Assembly: GCA_002298695.1 (NCBI GenBank)
Contig: DBLB01000098.1
Coordinates: 1 to 21,916 of the forward strand
From: Clostridiales bacterium UBA735
GTDB taxonomy: Bacteria > Bacillota > Clostridia > Oscillospirales > Oscillospiraceae
DNA length: 21,916 nucleotides
Direction of reading: 5' to 3'
Shown: one piece after another, positions 14,828 through 21,682 of the stretch
How the letters are laid out: each line of letters begins with the position of its first letter
Numbering within the stretch: position 1 is the first letter of the stretch
Translations under genes and position numbers: made by a program
The notes under the pieces: generated by a model
Seen by the model: only the letters and a program-made list of their open reading frames with translations
The model's database searches: none
Told to the model about the DNA's origin: nothing

Positions 14828-15223
14828 ATGTATCCCAAAAAGAGACCGAAAACAGACGAGGAACGCTTTCTGGAGTGCTTTTCCAAAAAGGTCGGCACGA
14901 CGCCGGGGGCGTATCTGCGGCGGAAGCTGGCCGCGGGCGTCCCGGAGGGCGAGCTGCGGCGGATGTACGACATGCTGGCCGTGGAGCTGGCGCGCAATGC
15001 GCACTGCAAGGCCATCCGGTTTGACGAAGCGCTCGGAAAGCCAAATGCGGCAAGCGTCCACACCCAGCGGGCGGCGCACAGCCGCGTGCCCGTGTGTCCG
15101 AAGTGCGGCGCGCAGATGGTGCTGCGCACCGGACAGAGCGGCGCGCGGAAGGGACAGAAATTCTGGGGCTGCTCAAACTATCCCGCGTGCCGGTATACGA
15201 AGAATGTGGAGCCGTGCGGATGA
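14828..15223 (+). CDS. Small protein with topoisomerase-type C4 zinc finger
   Basis: A 131-residue protein. ATG 14828 is chosen because AGGAGG (14815-14820) is 7 nt upstream; ATG 14822 is only 1 nt from it. The N-terminal half is basic and helical (about 8-60, FLECFSKKVGTTPGAYLRRKLAAG), without a recognisable family. The C-terminal half (88-125) is a zf-C4_Topoisom zinc finger: Cys90 and Cys93 in CPKCGAQM, then Cys115 and Cys121 in FWGCSNYPAC. Such fingers bind single-stranded DNA at the end of topoisomerase I, and also occur in restriction-like and unknown DNA-binding proteins. No nuclease or topoisomerase domain is present. The stop overlaps the truA start (ATGA), so it is co-translated with truA. 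Confidence 0.8.
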   Translation: MYPKKRPKTDEERFLECFSKKVGTTPGAYLRRKLAAGVPEGELRRMYDMLAVELARNAHCKAIRFDEALGKPNAASVHTQRAAHSRVPVCPKCGAQMVLRTGQSGARKGQKFWGCSNYPACRYTKNVEPCG

Positions 15224-15954
15224 GAAACTTCAAGATGACGCTCAGCTATGACGGCTCCCGCTATTTCGGCTGGGAGCGTCAGCCGGGCAAGGAGACCATT
15301 CAGGGCAAGCTGGAGGCCGTGCTCACGCGGATGTGCGGCGCGCCGGTCAACGTGATCGGCGCGGGCCGGACGGACGCCGGCGTTCATGCGCGGGCGATGG
15401 TCGCGAACGCCTATATGGATACGGACATGGAGCCGGAGGCCATCCGCGATTACCTCAACCACTATCTGCCGGACGACATCGGCGTGGCCGAGGTCAAGGA
15501 AGCGGCTGACCGCTTCCACGCGCGCTACCGCGCCGTGGGCAAGCTCTACACCTATACCTGCTATGTCGGCGAGACGAAGCCGGTGTTCAACCGGAAATAT
15601 GTGACCGTGCTGGACGGGAAGCCGGATGTGGAGGAAATGCGGTGCGCAGCGGAATTTCTCACCGGCGAGCATGATTTCCGCAGCTTCTGCGCCAATCCGC
15701 AGATGAAAAAGTCGACGGTGCGCATTGTGGATTCCATAGAAATTCAGCAGAAGAAGGGCCTTCTGTATTTCAATTATCATGGCACCGGGTTCTTGCAGAA
15801 CATGGTGCGGATTCTGACCGGGACACTGCTCGAAGTCGGCTTCGGAAAGCGGAGCGTGGAGAGCGTCAAGGACGTTCTGGACGCGAAGGACCGCAAACTC
15901 GCAGGCTATACCGCCCCGCCGCAGGGCCTCTGCCTCATGCGCGTGGATTATTGA
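15220..15954 (+). CDS. truA: tRNA pseudouridine(38-40) synthase TruA
   Basis: A 244-residue enzyme that converts U38-U40 of tRNA anticodon stems to pseudouridine. The start overlaps the previous stop by 4 bp; earlier in-frame starts would run through the zinc-finger gene. It opens with the TruA pattern MTLSYDGSRYFGWERQPG. The catalytic Asp52 lies in GAGRTDAGVHA; the conserved LNHYLPDDI, FRSFCA and GTGFLQNMVRILTGTLLEVG blocks follow in order. Length is normal for the family, and no residue looks missing. It ends 56 bp before the convergent methyltransferase gene, with a shared hairpin between. Confidence 0.97.
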   Translation: MRNFKMTLSYDGSRYFGWERQPGKETIQGKLEAVLTRMCGAPVNVIGAGRTDAGVHARAMVANAYMDTDMEPEAIRDYLNHYLPDDIGVAEVKEAADRFHARYRAVGKLYTYTCYVGETKPVFNRKYVTVLDGKPDVEEMRCAAEFLTGEHDFRSFCANPQMKKSTVRIVDSIEIQQKKGLLYFNYHGTGFLQNMVRILTGTLLEVGFGKRSVESVKDVLDAKDRKLAGYTAPPQGLCLMRVDY

Positions 15955-15965
15955 TGATTGAAGCA

Positions 15966-15998
15966 AAGCGCCCCGGAACCAATGGTTCCGGGGCGCTT
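15966..15998. terminator. Convergent-gene hairpin (truA / RlmI-like)
   Basis: A perfect 15-bp stem, 15966-15980 with 15984-15998, and a 3-nt loop. Plus-strand continuation is not T-rich; minus-strand continuation (TGCTTCAATC after a stem ending CTT) is moderately so. It probably terminates the minus-strand gene mainly and blocks read-through from both sides. Confidence 0.7.
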
Positions 15999-16010
15999 GA
16001 ACGTATCAGC

Positions 16011-17189
16011 TCAGAAAATCTGCAAAATGCAGCCCTTGAGGTAGAGGGCCTGATCGGCGAGCAGCGAAGCCGGATGGTCGCGCGACTGCATCAGCGGTTC
16101 GAGCAGACGCACGTCGCGTCCGGCATCGCATGCTGCCTCGCGCAGCATGCGAAAAAACAGCTCCGGCGTCATGAACTGGCTGCACGAGCACGTGACGAGA
16201 ATGCCGCCGGGCTCGGCCATCTTCATGCAGCGCAGATTCAGCTCCTTGTACCCGCGGTATGCGCCGTCCACCGCCTTGCGGCTTTTGGCAAAGGCGGGCG
16301 GGTCGCAGATGATGAGGCCGAATTTCCGCCCCTCGTCGGCGTAGGCGCGCGCCAGATCAAAGACGTTGGCTTCGGTGGTGGTCAGAACGTCCTCCACGCC
16401 GTTCTGCGCGGCGTTGCGCCGCACGAGCGCCAGCGCTTCCGCCGAGACATCGACCGCCTCGACCGACTTCGCGCCATAGAGCGCGGCGTGGATGGAAAAG
16501 CCGCCGGTACAGCAGCAGAGATCAAGCACGGTTTTGCCCTTTGCGTAGGGCTTCAGCCGGCCGCGGTTCTCCTGCTGGTCGAGGAAATGGCCGGTTTTCT
16601 GGCCGTTTTCGATGCTGACGAGCATGTCCGCATCGTGCTCGCGGATGACGAGCTCCGCCGGCACGCTGCCGTAAACGCAGCATTTGATCTGCGGGAGGCC
16701 CTCCTTTTCGCGGACGGCAACGTCGTCGCGCTCAAAAATGCCGCACGGCTGAAACAGGTCGGCCAGGATGGAGACGATCTCGTCCTTGCGCCGCTCCATG
16801 CCGAGCGAAACGATCTGAAACGAGAGACAGTCGGCAAACTTGTCGACGGTCAGCCCCGGCAGGCCGTCCGATTCGCCGAACACGACGCGGCAGGAGTTTT
16901 CAAAGCCGAGCGTCTGCCGGACATGCCACGCCCGTTCAATGCGGCGGCGGAAGAATTCACGGTCGATCTGCTCCTGCTCGTCGCGCGTCAGGACGCGGAC
17001 GGTGATCCGGGAACGGGAATTGAAAAGGCCGCGCGCAGCAAAGCGCATCCGGGAATCGAGGACGTCGACAACGCCGCCGTCCTCGCAGACGTCGTCGGCC
17101 CAGTCGAGCTGGTTTTCAAAAATCCAGGGCTTTCCGGCGCGGACGCCGGTCTCTTCGCCCCGGCGAAGACATACTTTGGGGTAGTCCAT
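16011..17189 (-). CDS. Class I SAM-dependent rRNA methyltransferase (RlmI/YwbD-like)
   Basis: A 392-residue enzyme expected to methylate a cytosine C5 in 23S rRNA (RlmI group; E. coli RlmI is of similar length). N-terminal PUA domain about 1-75 (KVCLRRGEETGVRAGKPWIFENQL); middle EEHII-like domain; C-terminal Rossmann fold with the SAM-binding VLDLCCCTGGFS, an IICDPPAFAKSR motif IV, and a TCSCSQFM motif containing the probable catalytic Cys. ATG 17189 is preferred (AAAGGA 6 nt upstream). The in-frame ATG at 17207 overlaps the regulator stop (TGATG) but has no ribosome binding site, so coupling from there remains possible. It is the second gene after the ModE-like regulator, with no functional link apparent. 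Confidence 0.9.
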   Translation of the reverse strand: MDYPKVCLRRGEETGVRAGKPWIFENQLDWADDVCEDGGVVDVLDSRMRFAARGLFNSRSRITVRVLTRDEQEQIDREFFRRRIERAWHVRQTLGFENSCRVVFGESDGLPGLTVDKFADCLSFQIVSLGMERRKDEIVSILADLFQPCGIFERDDVAVREKEGLPQIKCCVYGSVPAELVIREHDADMLVSIENGQKTGHFLDQQENRGRLKPYAKGKTVLDLCCCTGGFSIHAALYGAKSVEAVDVSAEALALVRRNAAQNGVEDVLTTTEANVFDLARAYADEGRKFGLIICDPPAFAKSRKAVDGAYRGYKELNLRCMKMAEPGGILVTCSCSQFMTPELFFRMLREAACDAGRDVRLLEPLMQSRDHPASLLADQALYLKGCILQIF

Positions 17190-17206
17190 AGGTTTCCTTT
17201 CCAACA

Positions 17207-17554
17207 TCAGAGAAATTCCGCAAAATCCACGGCAAACTGACGCTGGGCGACCTCGCGCAGCGTCTGACAATAGCGGGTATAGGCGGCGAGAAGGGCCTCG
17301 CCCTGCTCGGTGAGCTGCGCGCCGCCGCCGTGTCTGCCGCCGGTGGTGGAGTGAAGCAGCTTGAAGCCGAGCTTTTCCTCCGCGGTTTTCAAAATCGTCC
17401 ATGCCTTGGAGTAGGCCATGCCCATTTCCATGGCCGCGGCCCGGAGCGAATGGCACGTCCTGACCAGAGTCAGAAGCGACGCCACACCGGGGCCGAAGCA
17501 TTTCTCGTCCGTAAACAGCCGGACGGAAAGCACAGGGTGTAAATTCTGTTCCAT
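17207..17554 (-). CDS. ModE-like (LysR-type HTH) molybdenum-responsive regulator
   Basis: A 115-residue protein consisting of a single winged HTH of the ModE N-terminal/LysR type: CFGPGVASLLTLVRTCHSLRAAAMEMGMAYSKAWTILKTAEEKLGFKLL, then the wing TGGRHGGGAQLTEQG and a helical end. The HGGGAxLT block is diagnostic of ModE-type DNA-binding domains. The molybdate-binding (MOP) domains of full ModE are absent, so it is a one-domain regulator whose effector is unclear. ATG 17554 is the natural start; longer versions run antisense through yqeC. No Shine-Dalgarno is visible, and the promoter leaves almost no leader. It is divergent from yqeC-yqeB and a likely regulator of that operon. Confidence 0.85.
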   Translation of the reverse strand: MEQNLHPVLSVRLFTDEKCFGPGVASLLTLVRTCHSLRAAAMEMGMAYSKAWTILKTAEEKLGFKLLHSTTGGRHGGGAQLTEQGEALLAAYTRYCQTLREVAQRQFAVDFAEFL

Positions 17555-17561
17555 ATTTCTT

Positions 17562-17589
17562 ATTTTACCGGAAAATTCGCCATTGTCAA
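17562..17589 (-). promoter_or_regulatory. Promoter of the ModE-like regulator (near-leaderless)
   Basis: On the minus strand TTGACA (17589-17584), 16 bp, TAAAAT (17567-17562). The expected start is at about 17555, directly before the ATG at 17554, which fits the missing ribosome binding site. Confidence 0.6.
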
Positions 17590-17595
17590 CAAAAA

Positions 17596-17617
17596 GCGCA
17601 GCGACTTGACGCTGCGC
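17596..17617. promoter_or_regulatory. Candidate operator between ModE-like gene and yqeC
   Basis: GCGCAGCG (17596-17603), 6-bp spacer, CGCTGCGC (17610-17617): a perfect inverted repeat. It covers the -35 box of the yqeC promoter and lies just upstream of the -35 of the divergent regulator. It is well placed for the ModE-like protein to repress yqeC and sense the pair, but it does not resemble the E. coli ModE site. Confidence 0.45.
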
Positions 17618-17635
17618 CGCGCGGCGTGGTATCCT
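17606..17635 (+). promoter_or_regulatory. Promoter of the yqeC-yqeB operon
   Basis: TTGACG (17606-17611), 18 bp, TATCCT (17630-17635), with TGG just before the -10 (extended -10). Expected start is about 17642, leaving a leader of roughly 13 nt that contains GAGGTGAGG. Confidence 0.6.
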
Positions 17636-17654
17636 AAGCAAAAGAGGTGAGGAC

Positions 17655-18320
17655 ATGGAACTGGCAAAGGCGCTGGACGTCCGGCAGGGCGTAACGGCCA
17701 TCATCGGCGCGGGCGGAAAGACGACGCTGCTGCTTGCGCTGGCGCGGGAGCTGGCGCGGACGGCGCGCGTGATCGTCACGACGACGACGCACATCTATCC
17801 GCCGGATGGCTTCCCATGCCTCCTCCAGCCGGGCGAGGCGGAGATCGCGGCAGCATTGGAAAAACATCCGTGCGTCTGCGTCGGAAAGCCTGCAAAAGAG
17901 GGAAAAATCACGGCGGCGGACGTGCCGATGTACACGCTGGCGGCGCTGGCAGACTATGTCCTCGTAGAGGCGGACGGCGCGCATGGACGGCCCGCAAAGG
18001 CGCATGCGGACTATGAGCCGGTCGTTCCGCCGGAGGCGAATCAGACAATTTTGGTATTTGGCCTCTCGGCGCTCGGGCGGCCCATCCGGGAGGTCGTCCA
18101 CCGGCCCGCGATCTTCGCGGCGCGGTGCGGCTGTTCGGAAGAGGATCTGCTGACGCCGGAGCTGGCTGCAACGTTTATCAACGAAGAAACGCCGCATACG
18201 CGCGTCCTGCTGAATCAGGCGGACACGGCGGAGCGTCTCGCTCTGGGGCGCGGGATGGCGGCGGGGCTGCGCGGGCCGGCGTGCCTCAGCGCATTGCAGA
18301 AGGGGTGGATCACATGCTGA
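17655..18320 (+). CDS. yqeC: Selenium-dependent hydroxylase accessory protein YqeC
   Basis: A 221-residue protein with an N-terminal P-loop-like IIGAGGKTTLLLALA (about 15-29). The family blocks follow: VIVTTTTHIYPP, YVLVEADGAHGRPAKAH, and VLLNQADTAE near the C-terminus. Members are found with selenium-dependent molybdenum hydroxylases (xanthine dehydrogenase type) and are thought to take part in cofactor maturation or selenium insertion; the reaction is not established. The ribosome binding site GAGGTGAGG is directly before the ATG. It overlaps yqeB by 7 bp. The target hydroxylase and other pathway genes (selD, mocA) are not in the window. Confidence 0.9.
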   Translation: MELAKALDVRQGVTAIIGAGGKTTLLLALARELARTARVIVTTTTHIYPPDGFPCLLQPGEAEIAAALEKHPCVCVGKPAKEGKITAADVPMYTLAALADYVLVEADGAHGRPAKAHADYEPVVPPEANQTILVFGLSALGRPIREVVHRPAIFAARCGCSEEDLLTPELAATFINEETPHTRVLLNQADTAERLALGRGMAAGLRGPACLSALQKGWITC

Positions 18321-19135
18321 TTTTAATTCGCGGCGCAGGCGATCTCGCGTCGGGCGTCGCGCTGCGGCTGCACCGGTCGGGGCTGAAGGTCGTGATGACC
18401 GATCTCGAAAAGCCGACGGCCATCCGGCGGACGGTCTGCTTTTCGCAGGCGATCCTGTTCGGCGAGACGAGGGTAGAAGATGTGACCGCAGTGCATGCGG
18501 AGACGGTGGACGATGTGCGGCGCATCCTGGCGGCGGGGAACATCCCGGTGCTCGCCGATCCGGCGGCGGAATGCCGCCAGTGGCTGCGGCCCGACGTGCT
18601 GGTGGACGCGATTTTGGCAAAGAAAAATCTCGGGACGAGGATCGGCGATGCGCCGCTGGTGATCGCGCTGGGTCCTGGATTCTCGGCGGGCGAGGACTGC
18701 CGCGCGGTCATCGAGACGATGCGCGGGCATACGCTCGGGCGCGTCATCCGCAGCGGCCCGGCCATTCCGAACACGAATATCCCGGGCCTGATCGGCGGCT
18801 TTGCGGGCGAGCGCGTGCTGCGCGCGCCGGACGATGGAATTTTTCATCAGCTGCATGAGATTGGCGACCTCGTCGAGGCCGGAGAGACTGTCGGCGAGGT
18901 GAACGGAAAGCCGATGGTCTGCACGATCTCGGGCGTGCTGCGCGGGATCCTTGCAGATGGAACGCCGGTATTCAAGGGAATGAAATCCGGCGACGTCGAC
19001 CCGCGGGCGCAGGCAGAAAACTGCTATACTGCGTCGGATAAGGCCATTGCCATCGGCGGCGGGGTCTTGCAGGCGATTCTGGAATATACGGGCGTTCTGC
19101 GCGGCATCACCGGGCAAAACGCGCTGGAGGTGTGA
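18314..19135 (+). CDS. yqeB: EF2563/YqeB family selenium-dependent molybdenum hydroxylase system protein
   Basis: A 273-residue protein. The start at 18314 follows AGAAGGGGTGG and overlaps the yqeC stop; the longer frame from 18125 lies over yqeC and is rejected. An N-terminal nucleotide-binding motif IRGAGDLASGVALRLHRSG (5-23) is followed by TDLEKPTAIRRTVCFSQA. Later blocks are LVIALGPGFSAGEDC, SGPAIPNTNIPG and DPRAQAENCYTASDKAIAIGGGVLQAIL, in family order. It functions with YqeC in maturing selenium-containing molybdenum hydroxylases; the exact step is unknown. A terminal small gene starts 2 nt after its stop. Confidence 0.92.
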   Translation: MLILIRGAGDLASGVALRLHRSGLKVVMTDLEKPTAIRRTVCFSQAILFGETRVEDVTAVHAETVDDVRRILAAGNIPVLADPAAECRQWLRPDVLVDAILAKKNLGTRIGDAPLVIALGPGFSAGEDCRAVIETMRGHTLGRVIRSGPAIPNTNIPGLIGGFAGERVLRAPDDGIFHQLHEIGDLVEAGETVGEVNGKPMVCTISGVLRGILADGTPVFKGMKSGDVDPRAQAENCYTASDKAIAIGGGVLQAILEYTGVLRGITGQNALEV

Positions 19136-19136
19136 T

Positions 19137-19484
19137 ATGAAACATTATCTGATGCTCCCACAGGACACGGTCCGCGTCCTGCCGCCGGAGGGTGATGAGG
19201 GCGCGTGCGTCGAGCTGTTCTGCGAGCGGGCGGCGGTCTATTTTCCAGTCGAAACGCTGACGGTGACGCATTTTACGGGCGTGCTCGTCGATAAAACGCG
19301 CGAGGAGGCGCTGGGCCTCTGCGGGCCGGACGCACTGTTCGGCACGGACTATCTGGTGCTGCTGCCGCAGTCGCACCCGGGCTTCGCCGCGTTTGATGCC
19401 GAGATCCGGCCATATGTGCCGGAGATGAAAACGAAAGCATACCGCCCCCTGACCTGCGACCAGAACGGACACCATCACGATTGA
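19137..19484 (+). CDS. Small protein of unknown function in the yqeC-yqeB operon
   Basis: A 115-residue protein beginning 2 nt after the yqeB stop, with GGAGG (19126-19130) 6 nt before the ATG. I do not recognise a family. It has no signal peptide or membrane segment, so it is probably cytoplasmic. The body is mixed alpha/beta (VELFCERAAVYFPVETLTVTHFTG; FGTDYLVLLPQSHPGFAAFD). It ends in a Cys- and His-rich tail, CDQNGHHHD, a possible metal-binding or metal-delivery element. Cys residues also occur near positions 24, 29 and 62. Tight coupling to yqeB suggests a part in molybdenum-hydroxylase maturation or selenium/molybdenum handling, but this rests on position only. Confidence 0.75.
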   Translation: MKHYLMLPQDTVRVLPPEGDEGACVELFCERAAVYFPVETLTVTHFTGVLVDKTREEALGLCGPDALFGTDYLVLLPQSHPGFAAFDAEIRPYVPEMKTKAYRPLTCDQNGHHHD

Positions 19485-19520
19485 CCGGAAACCGGACAGC
19501 TTTTGGACGATCTTACGAAT

Positions 19521-19567
19521 AAACGCCTCCTTTTTTGCGCATGATGACAAAAAAGGAGGCGTTTTTT
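19521..19567. terminator. Terminator hairpin whose 3' arm carries a ribosome binding site
   Basis: A perfect 16-bp stem (19521-19536 with 19549-19564) and a 12-nt loop, followed by a T-run reaching 19567: a strong terminator for the yqeC operon on the plus strand. The 3' arm contains AAGGAGG (19553-19559), the only ribosome binding site for the ATG at 19568. On the minus strand it lies about 65 bp after the mnmA stop and can also terminate mnmA, though with a poorer T-run. Confidence 0.8.
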
Positions 19568-19708
19568 ATGAAAAAACGTAGAAAAATCAAGCAGAATGAC
19601 CCGCTTGAAACCATTCAGGCGCCGAGCTTTACCGATCCGCAGGGCAGCTGGACGGGCGTTCCGCTGGATCCGGGGGAGACACCGGTGCAGGACGCGGACG
19701 ATCTATGA
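19568..19708 (+). CDS. Conserved 46-residue protein of unknown function
   Basis: It encodes a basic N-terminus (MKKRRKIKQ), then PQGSWTGVPLDPG and an acidic end PVQDADDL. I recall this tail and core as common in small conserved proteins of Oscillospiraceae and related Clostridia, where the function is unknown; this is recollection, not a search. AAGGAGG is 8 nt upstream. An in-frame ATG at 19541 in the hairpin loop would add nine residues but has no ribosome binding site. The last 80 bp overlap the 3' end of mnmA on the other strand. The conserved-looking end falls inside this overlap, which argues that this frame is under selection. Confidence 0.78.
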   Translation: MKKRRKIKQNDPLETIQAPSFTDPQGSWTGVPLDPGETPVQDADDL

Positions 19709-20759
19709 CGCCGCCGCCGAGCACCACGTCGCCTTCGTAGAACACGGCGGCCTGGCCGGGCGTGGGGGCACGCTGCGGTTCGTCGAAGCGGATGTCTGCG
19801 CCGCCGTCGGGGCGTGGCGTGACGGTTGCGGGCTGCTCGGGCTGGCGGTAGCGAAGCTTGGCGCGGCAGCGGATGGGGCCGGCCGGCGCTTCGCCGGAGA
19901 TCCAGTGTACTGCCGCCACGGAGACGTCGCGGTGATAGAGCGACGATTCGGGACCGAGGACGACCGTGTTGTCCTCCGGCCGGATGGCGCAGACGCACAT
20001 GCGCTCCGGCAGATGCAGCCCGAGGCCGCGGTGCTGCCCGATGGTATAGCGGACCAGCCCGGCATGACGCCCCAGCACGCGGCCATCGGCGTCGACAAAA
20101 TCGCCGGGTTCCGGCTTTCGGCCTGTGAAGCGCTCGATGGCGGCAGCATAGTCGCCGTCCGGCGCGAAGCAGATGTCCTGGCTGTCGGGCTTGTCTGCAT
20201 TCAGCAGGCCGCCCGTCTCCGCCAGCTGCCGCGCTTCGGGTTTCGAGTAGCCGCCGAGGGGGAAGAGCGTGTGGGCCAGCTGCTCCTGCGTCATGGTATA
20301 GAGCACGTAGCTCTGATCCTTGGCCGGGTCGAGCGCCTTTTTTAGCACAAATTTTCCGTTCTGCTCCTCGATCCTGGCATAGTGTCCGGTCGCGACATGG
20401 TCGCAGCCGAGGATCTTTGCCCGGTCAAAGAGACGGTCGAATTTCATGAAGCGGTTGCAGTCGATGCAGGGGTTCGGCGTGCAGCCGGCAGCATAGCTCT
20501 CGGCGAAGCGGCGGATGACCTTCTCGCGGAAATCGTCCGCAAAATTGAACACGTAATACGGCATGCCGAGTCGGTAGGCTACGCTGCGCGCGTCCTCCAC
20601 GTCGTCGAGCGAGCAGCAGGTATGGCCCTTTGAGACGCCGGCATCCTCGTTGCGGTAGAGCTTCATCGTGCAGCCGACGCAGGTGTGCCCTGCGGCGGTC
20701 AGAAGTTGAGCGGCCACGCTGGAATCGACGCCGCCGCTCATGGCAACCAAAATTTTCAT
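19629..20759 (-). CDS. mnmA: tRNA-specific 2-thiouridylase MnmA
   Basis: A 376-residue enzyme that thiolates U34 of tRNA-Lys, -Glu and -Gln. ATG 20759 gives the standard MKILVAMSGGVDSSVAA start with its PP-loop; it overlaps the upstream kinase stop (ATGA). The upstream frame start at 20792 is rejected. Catalytic cysteines are present: CTPNPCIDCNRFMKF in the first half and DSQDICF in the second. RYTIGQHRGLG and a C-terminal GQAAVFYEGDVVLGGGVI block complete the family pattern. MnmA proteins usually stop about there; this one continues for roughly 23 Pro/Arg-rich residues that are read antisense through the small gene at 19568-19708. The core function is secure; the tail is probably incidental. 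Confidence 0.96.
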   Translation of the reverse strand: MKILVAMSGGVDSSVAAQLLTAAGHTCVGCTMKLYRNEDAGVSKGHTCCSLDDVEDARSVAYRLGMPYYVFNFADDFREKVIRRFAESYAAGCTPNPCIDCNRFMKFDRLFDRAKILGCDHVATGHYARIEEQNGKFVLKKALDPAKDQSYVLYTMTQEQLAHTLFPLGGYSKPEARQLAETGGLLNADKPDSQDICFAPDGDYAAAIERFTGRKPEPGDFVDADGRVLGRHAGLVRYTIGQHRGLGLHLPERMCVCAIRPEDNTVVLGPESSLYHRDVSVAAVHWISGEAPAGPIRCRAKLRYRQPEQPATVTPRPDGGADIRFDEPQRAPTPGQAAVFYEGDVVLGGGVIDRPRPAPVSPPDPAERPSSCPADR

Positions 20760-21598
20760 CGCTTTTTCTCCTCCAATCGCCGCATCAGCCACGGCAGCTC
20801 CGGTTCAAATTCCAATCCATACCAGTGTTCCGGGTCCTCCGCCGTGCGCTCGACACAGCGCAGCGTGTATTCGGCAGCGGCGCGGATGGCGCCGTCTGTG
20901 TCCAGCCCGCGCAGCAGCGCCCCGGTGAACACCGAGGCAAACACGTCGCCCGTGCCGAAGCCGCCGGACGGCAGTTTTTTGTGTTCGTAAACCTGGGAAT
21001 GGCCGCCCTGCCAGGCGAGCACGCCGGTTCTCCCCTCCTCAAGGCTGACGCCGGTCATCACGACTGTCTGCCGATCCGAGGCCGCTGCGCCGGCGGCCAG
21101 ACGCTCGGCATAGTCCCGGTCGAGCTGCGCCCGGTAGGGCAGGCCGGAGAGCAGTGCGGCCTCGGTCACGTTCGGCAGAATGTAATCCGCCCCGGCGCAG
21201 AGCGATTTCATCGCGGCGACAAAATCCTCATGAAATCCGGCGTACAGCCGGCCATCGTCCGCCATGGCCGGGTCGACGATGAGCAGCCCGCCCGGCCGCA
21301 GCCGCGAACGGATCACGTCCCGCACGATCTCCACCTGCGCGGCAGAGGCAAGATAGCCGGTGTAGACGGCCGAAAAATCCAGCCCTTCGCGCTCCCAGTG
21401 CGCCCGGATGGCGGGCAGCTCGTCCGTCAGATCGCGAAAGGTGTAGCCGCGGAAGCGGCCCGTGTGCGTGGACAGCAAGGCCGTCGGCAGTACGACCGTC
21501 TCGTGCCCGCAGGCGGAGAGGATCGGCAGCGCGACCGTCAGCGAGCACTGCCCGACGCAGGAGATATCCTGAATGGTCAAAATTCTCTGGTAAGCCAT
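20756..21598 (-). CDS. Pyridoxamine kinase (PdxK/PdxY family)
   Basis: A 280-residue ribokinase-fold enzyme that phosphorylates pyridoxal/pyridoxamine in vitamin B6 salvage. It begins RILTIQDISCVGQCSLTVALPIL, followed by THTGRF; contains VDPAMADDGRLY, PNVTEAALLSG and the anion-hole signature GTGDVFASVFTGALL with the catalytic Asp. ATG 21598 is chosen (GGAG 6 nt upstream); ATG 21610 follows a T-run with no ribosome binding site. It overlaps mnmA by 4 bp, forming a two-gene operon. Its PLP product is the cofactor of the cysteine synthase encoded just upstream, and PLP-dependent cysteine desulfurases supply sulfur to MnmA, so the neighbourhood is coherent. Confidence 0.92.
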   Translation of the reverse strand: MAYQRILTIQDISCVGQCSLTVALPILSACGHETVVLPTALLSTHTGRFRGYTFRDLTDELPAIRAHWEREGLDFSAVYTGYLASAAQVEIVRDVIRSRLRPGGLLIVDPAMADDGRLYAGFHEDFVAAMKSLCAGADYILPNVTEAALLSGLPYRAQLDRDYAERLAAGAAASDRQTVVMTGVSLEEGRTGVLAWQGGHSQVYEHKKLPSGGFGTGDVFASVFTGALLRGLDTDGAIRAAAEYTLRCVERTAEDPEHWYGLEFEPELPWLMRRLEEKKR

Positions 21599-21610
21599 GG
21601 TTTGCTCCAT

Positions 21611-21654
21611 AAAAAATCATTTACCGCTATTTTAACACAAATAGCGGTAAATGA
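21611..21654 (-). terminator. cysK terminator / possible attenuator before the kinase gene
   Basis: A perfect 15-bp inverted repeat, 21617-21631 with 21640-21654 (arm TCATTTACCGCTATT), with an 8-nt loop. On the minus strand TTTTTT (21616-21611) follows at once, 28 nt after the cysK stop. The T-run ends 2 nt before GGAG of the kinase, leaving no room for a separate promoter downstream. The kinase may therefore depend on read-through, or on a promoter inside the hairpin region. Confidence 0.78.
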
Positions 21655-21682
21655 CAGTACCAATTTGAGATTATTTTGCGGT

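Noticed and set aside
15951..17240. Plus-strand frame of 429 codons opposite the methyltransferase gene
   Set aside because: It mirrors the RlmI-like gene, which has SAM-binding and catalytic motifs; the plus frame has none.
19541..19567. Start of the small conserved gene at the ATG in the hairpin loop
   Set aside because: No ribosome binding site precedes it, and the AAGGAGG at 19553-19559 is correctly spaced for ATG 19568.
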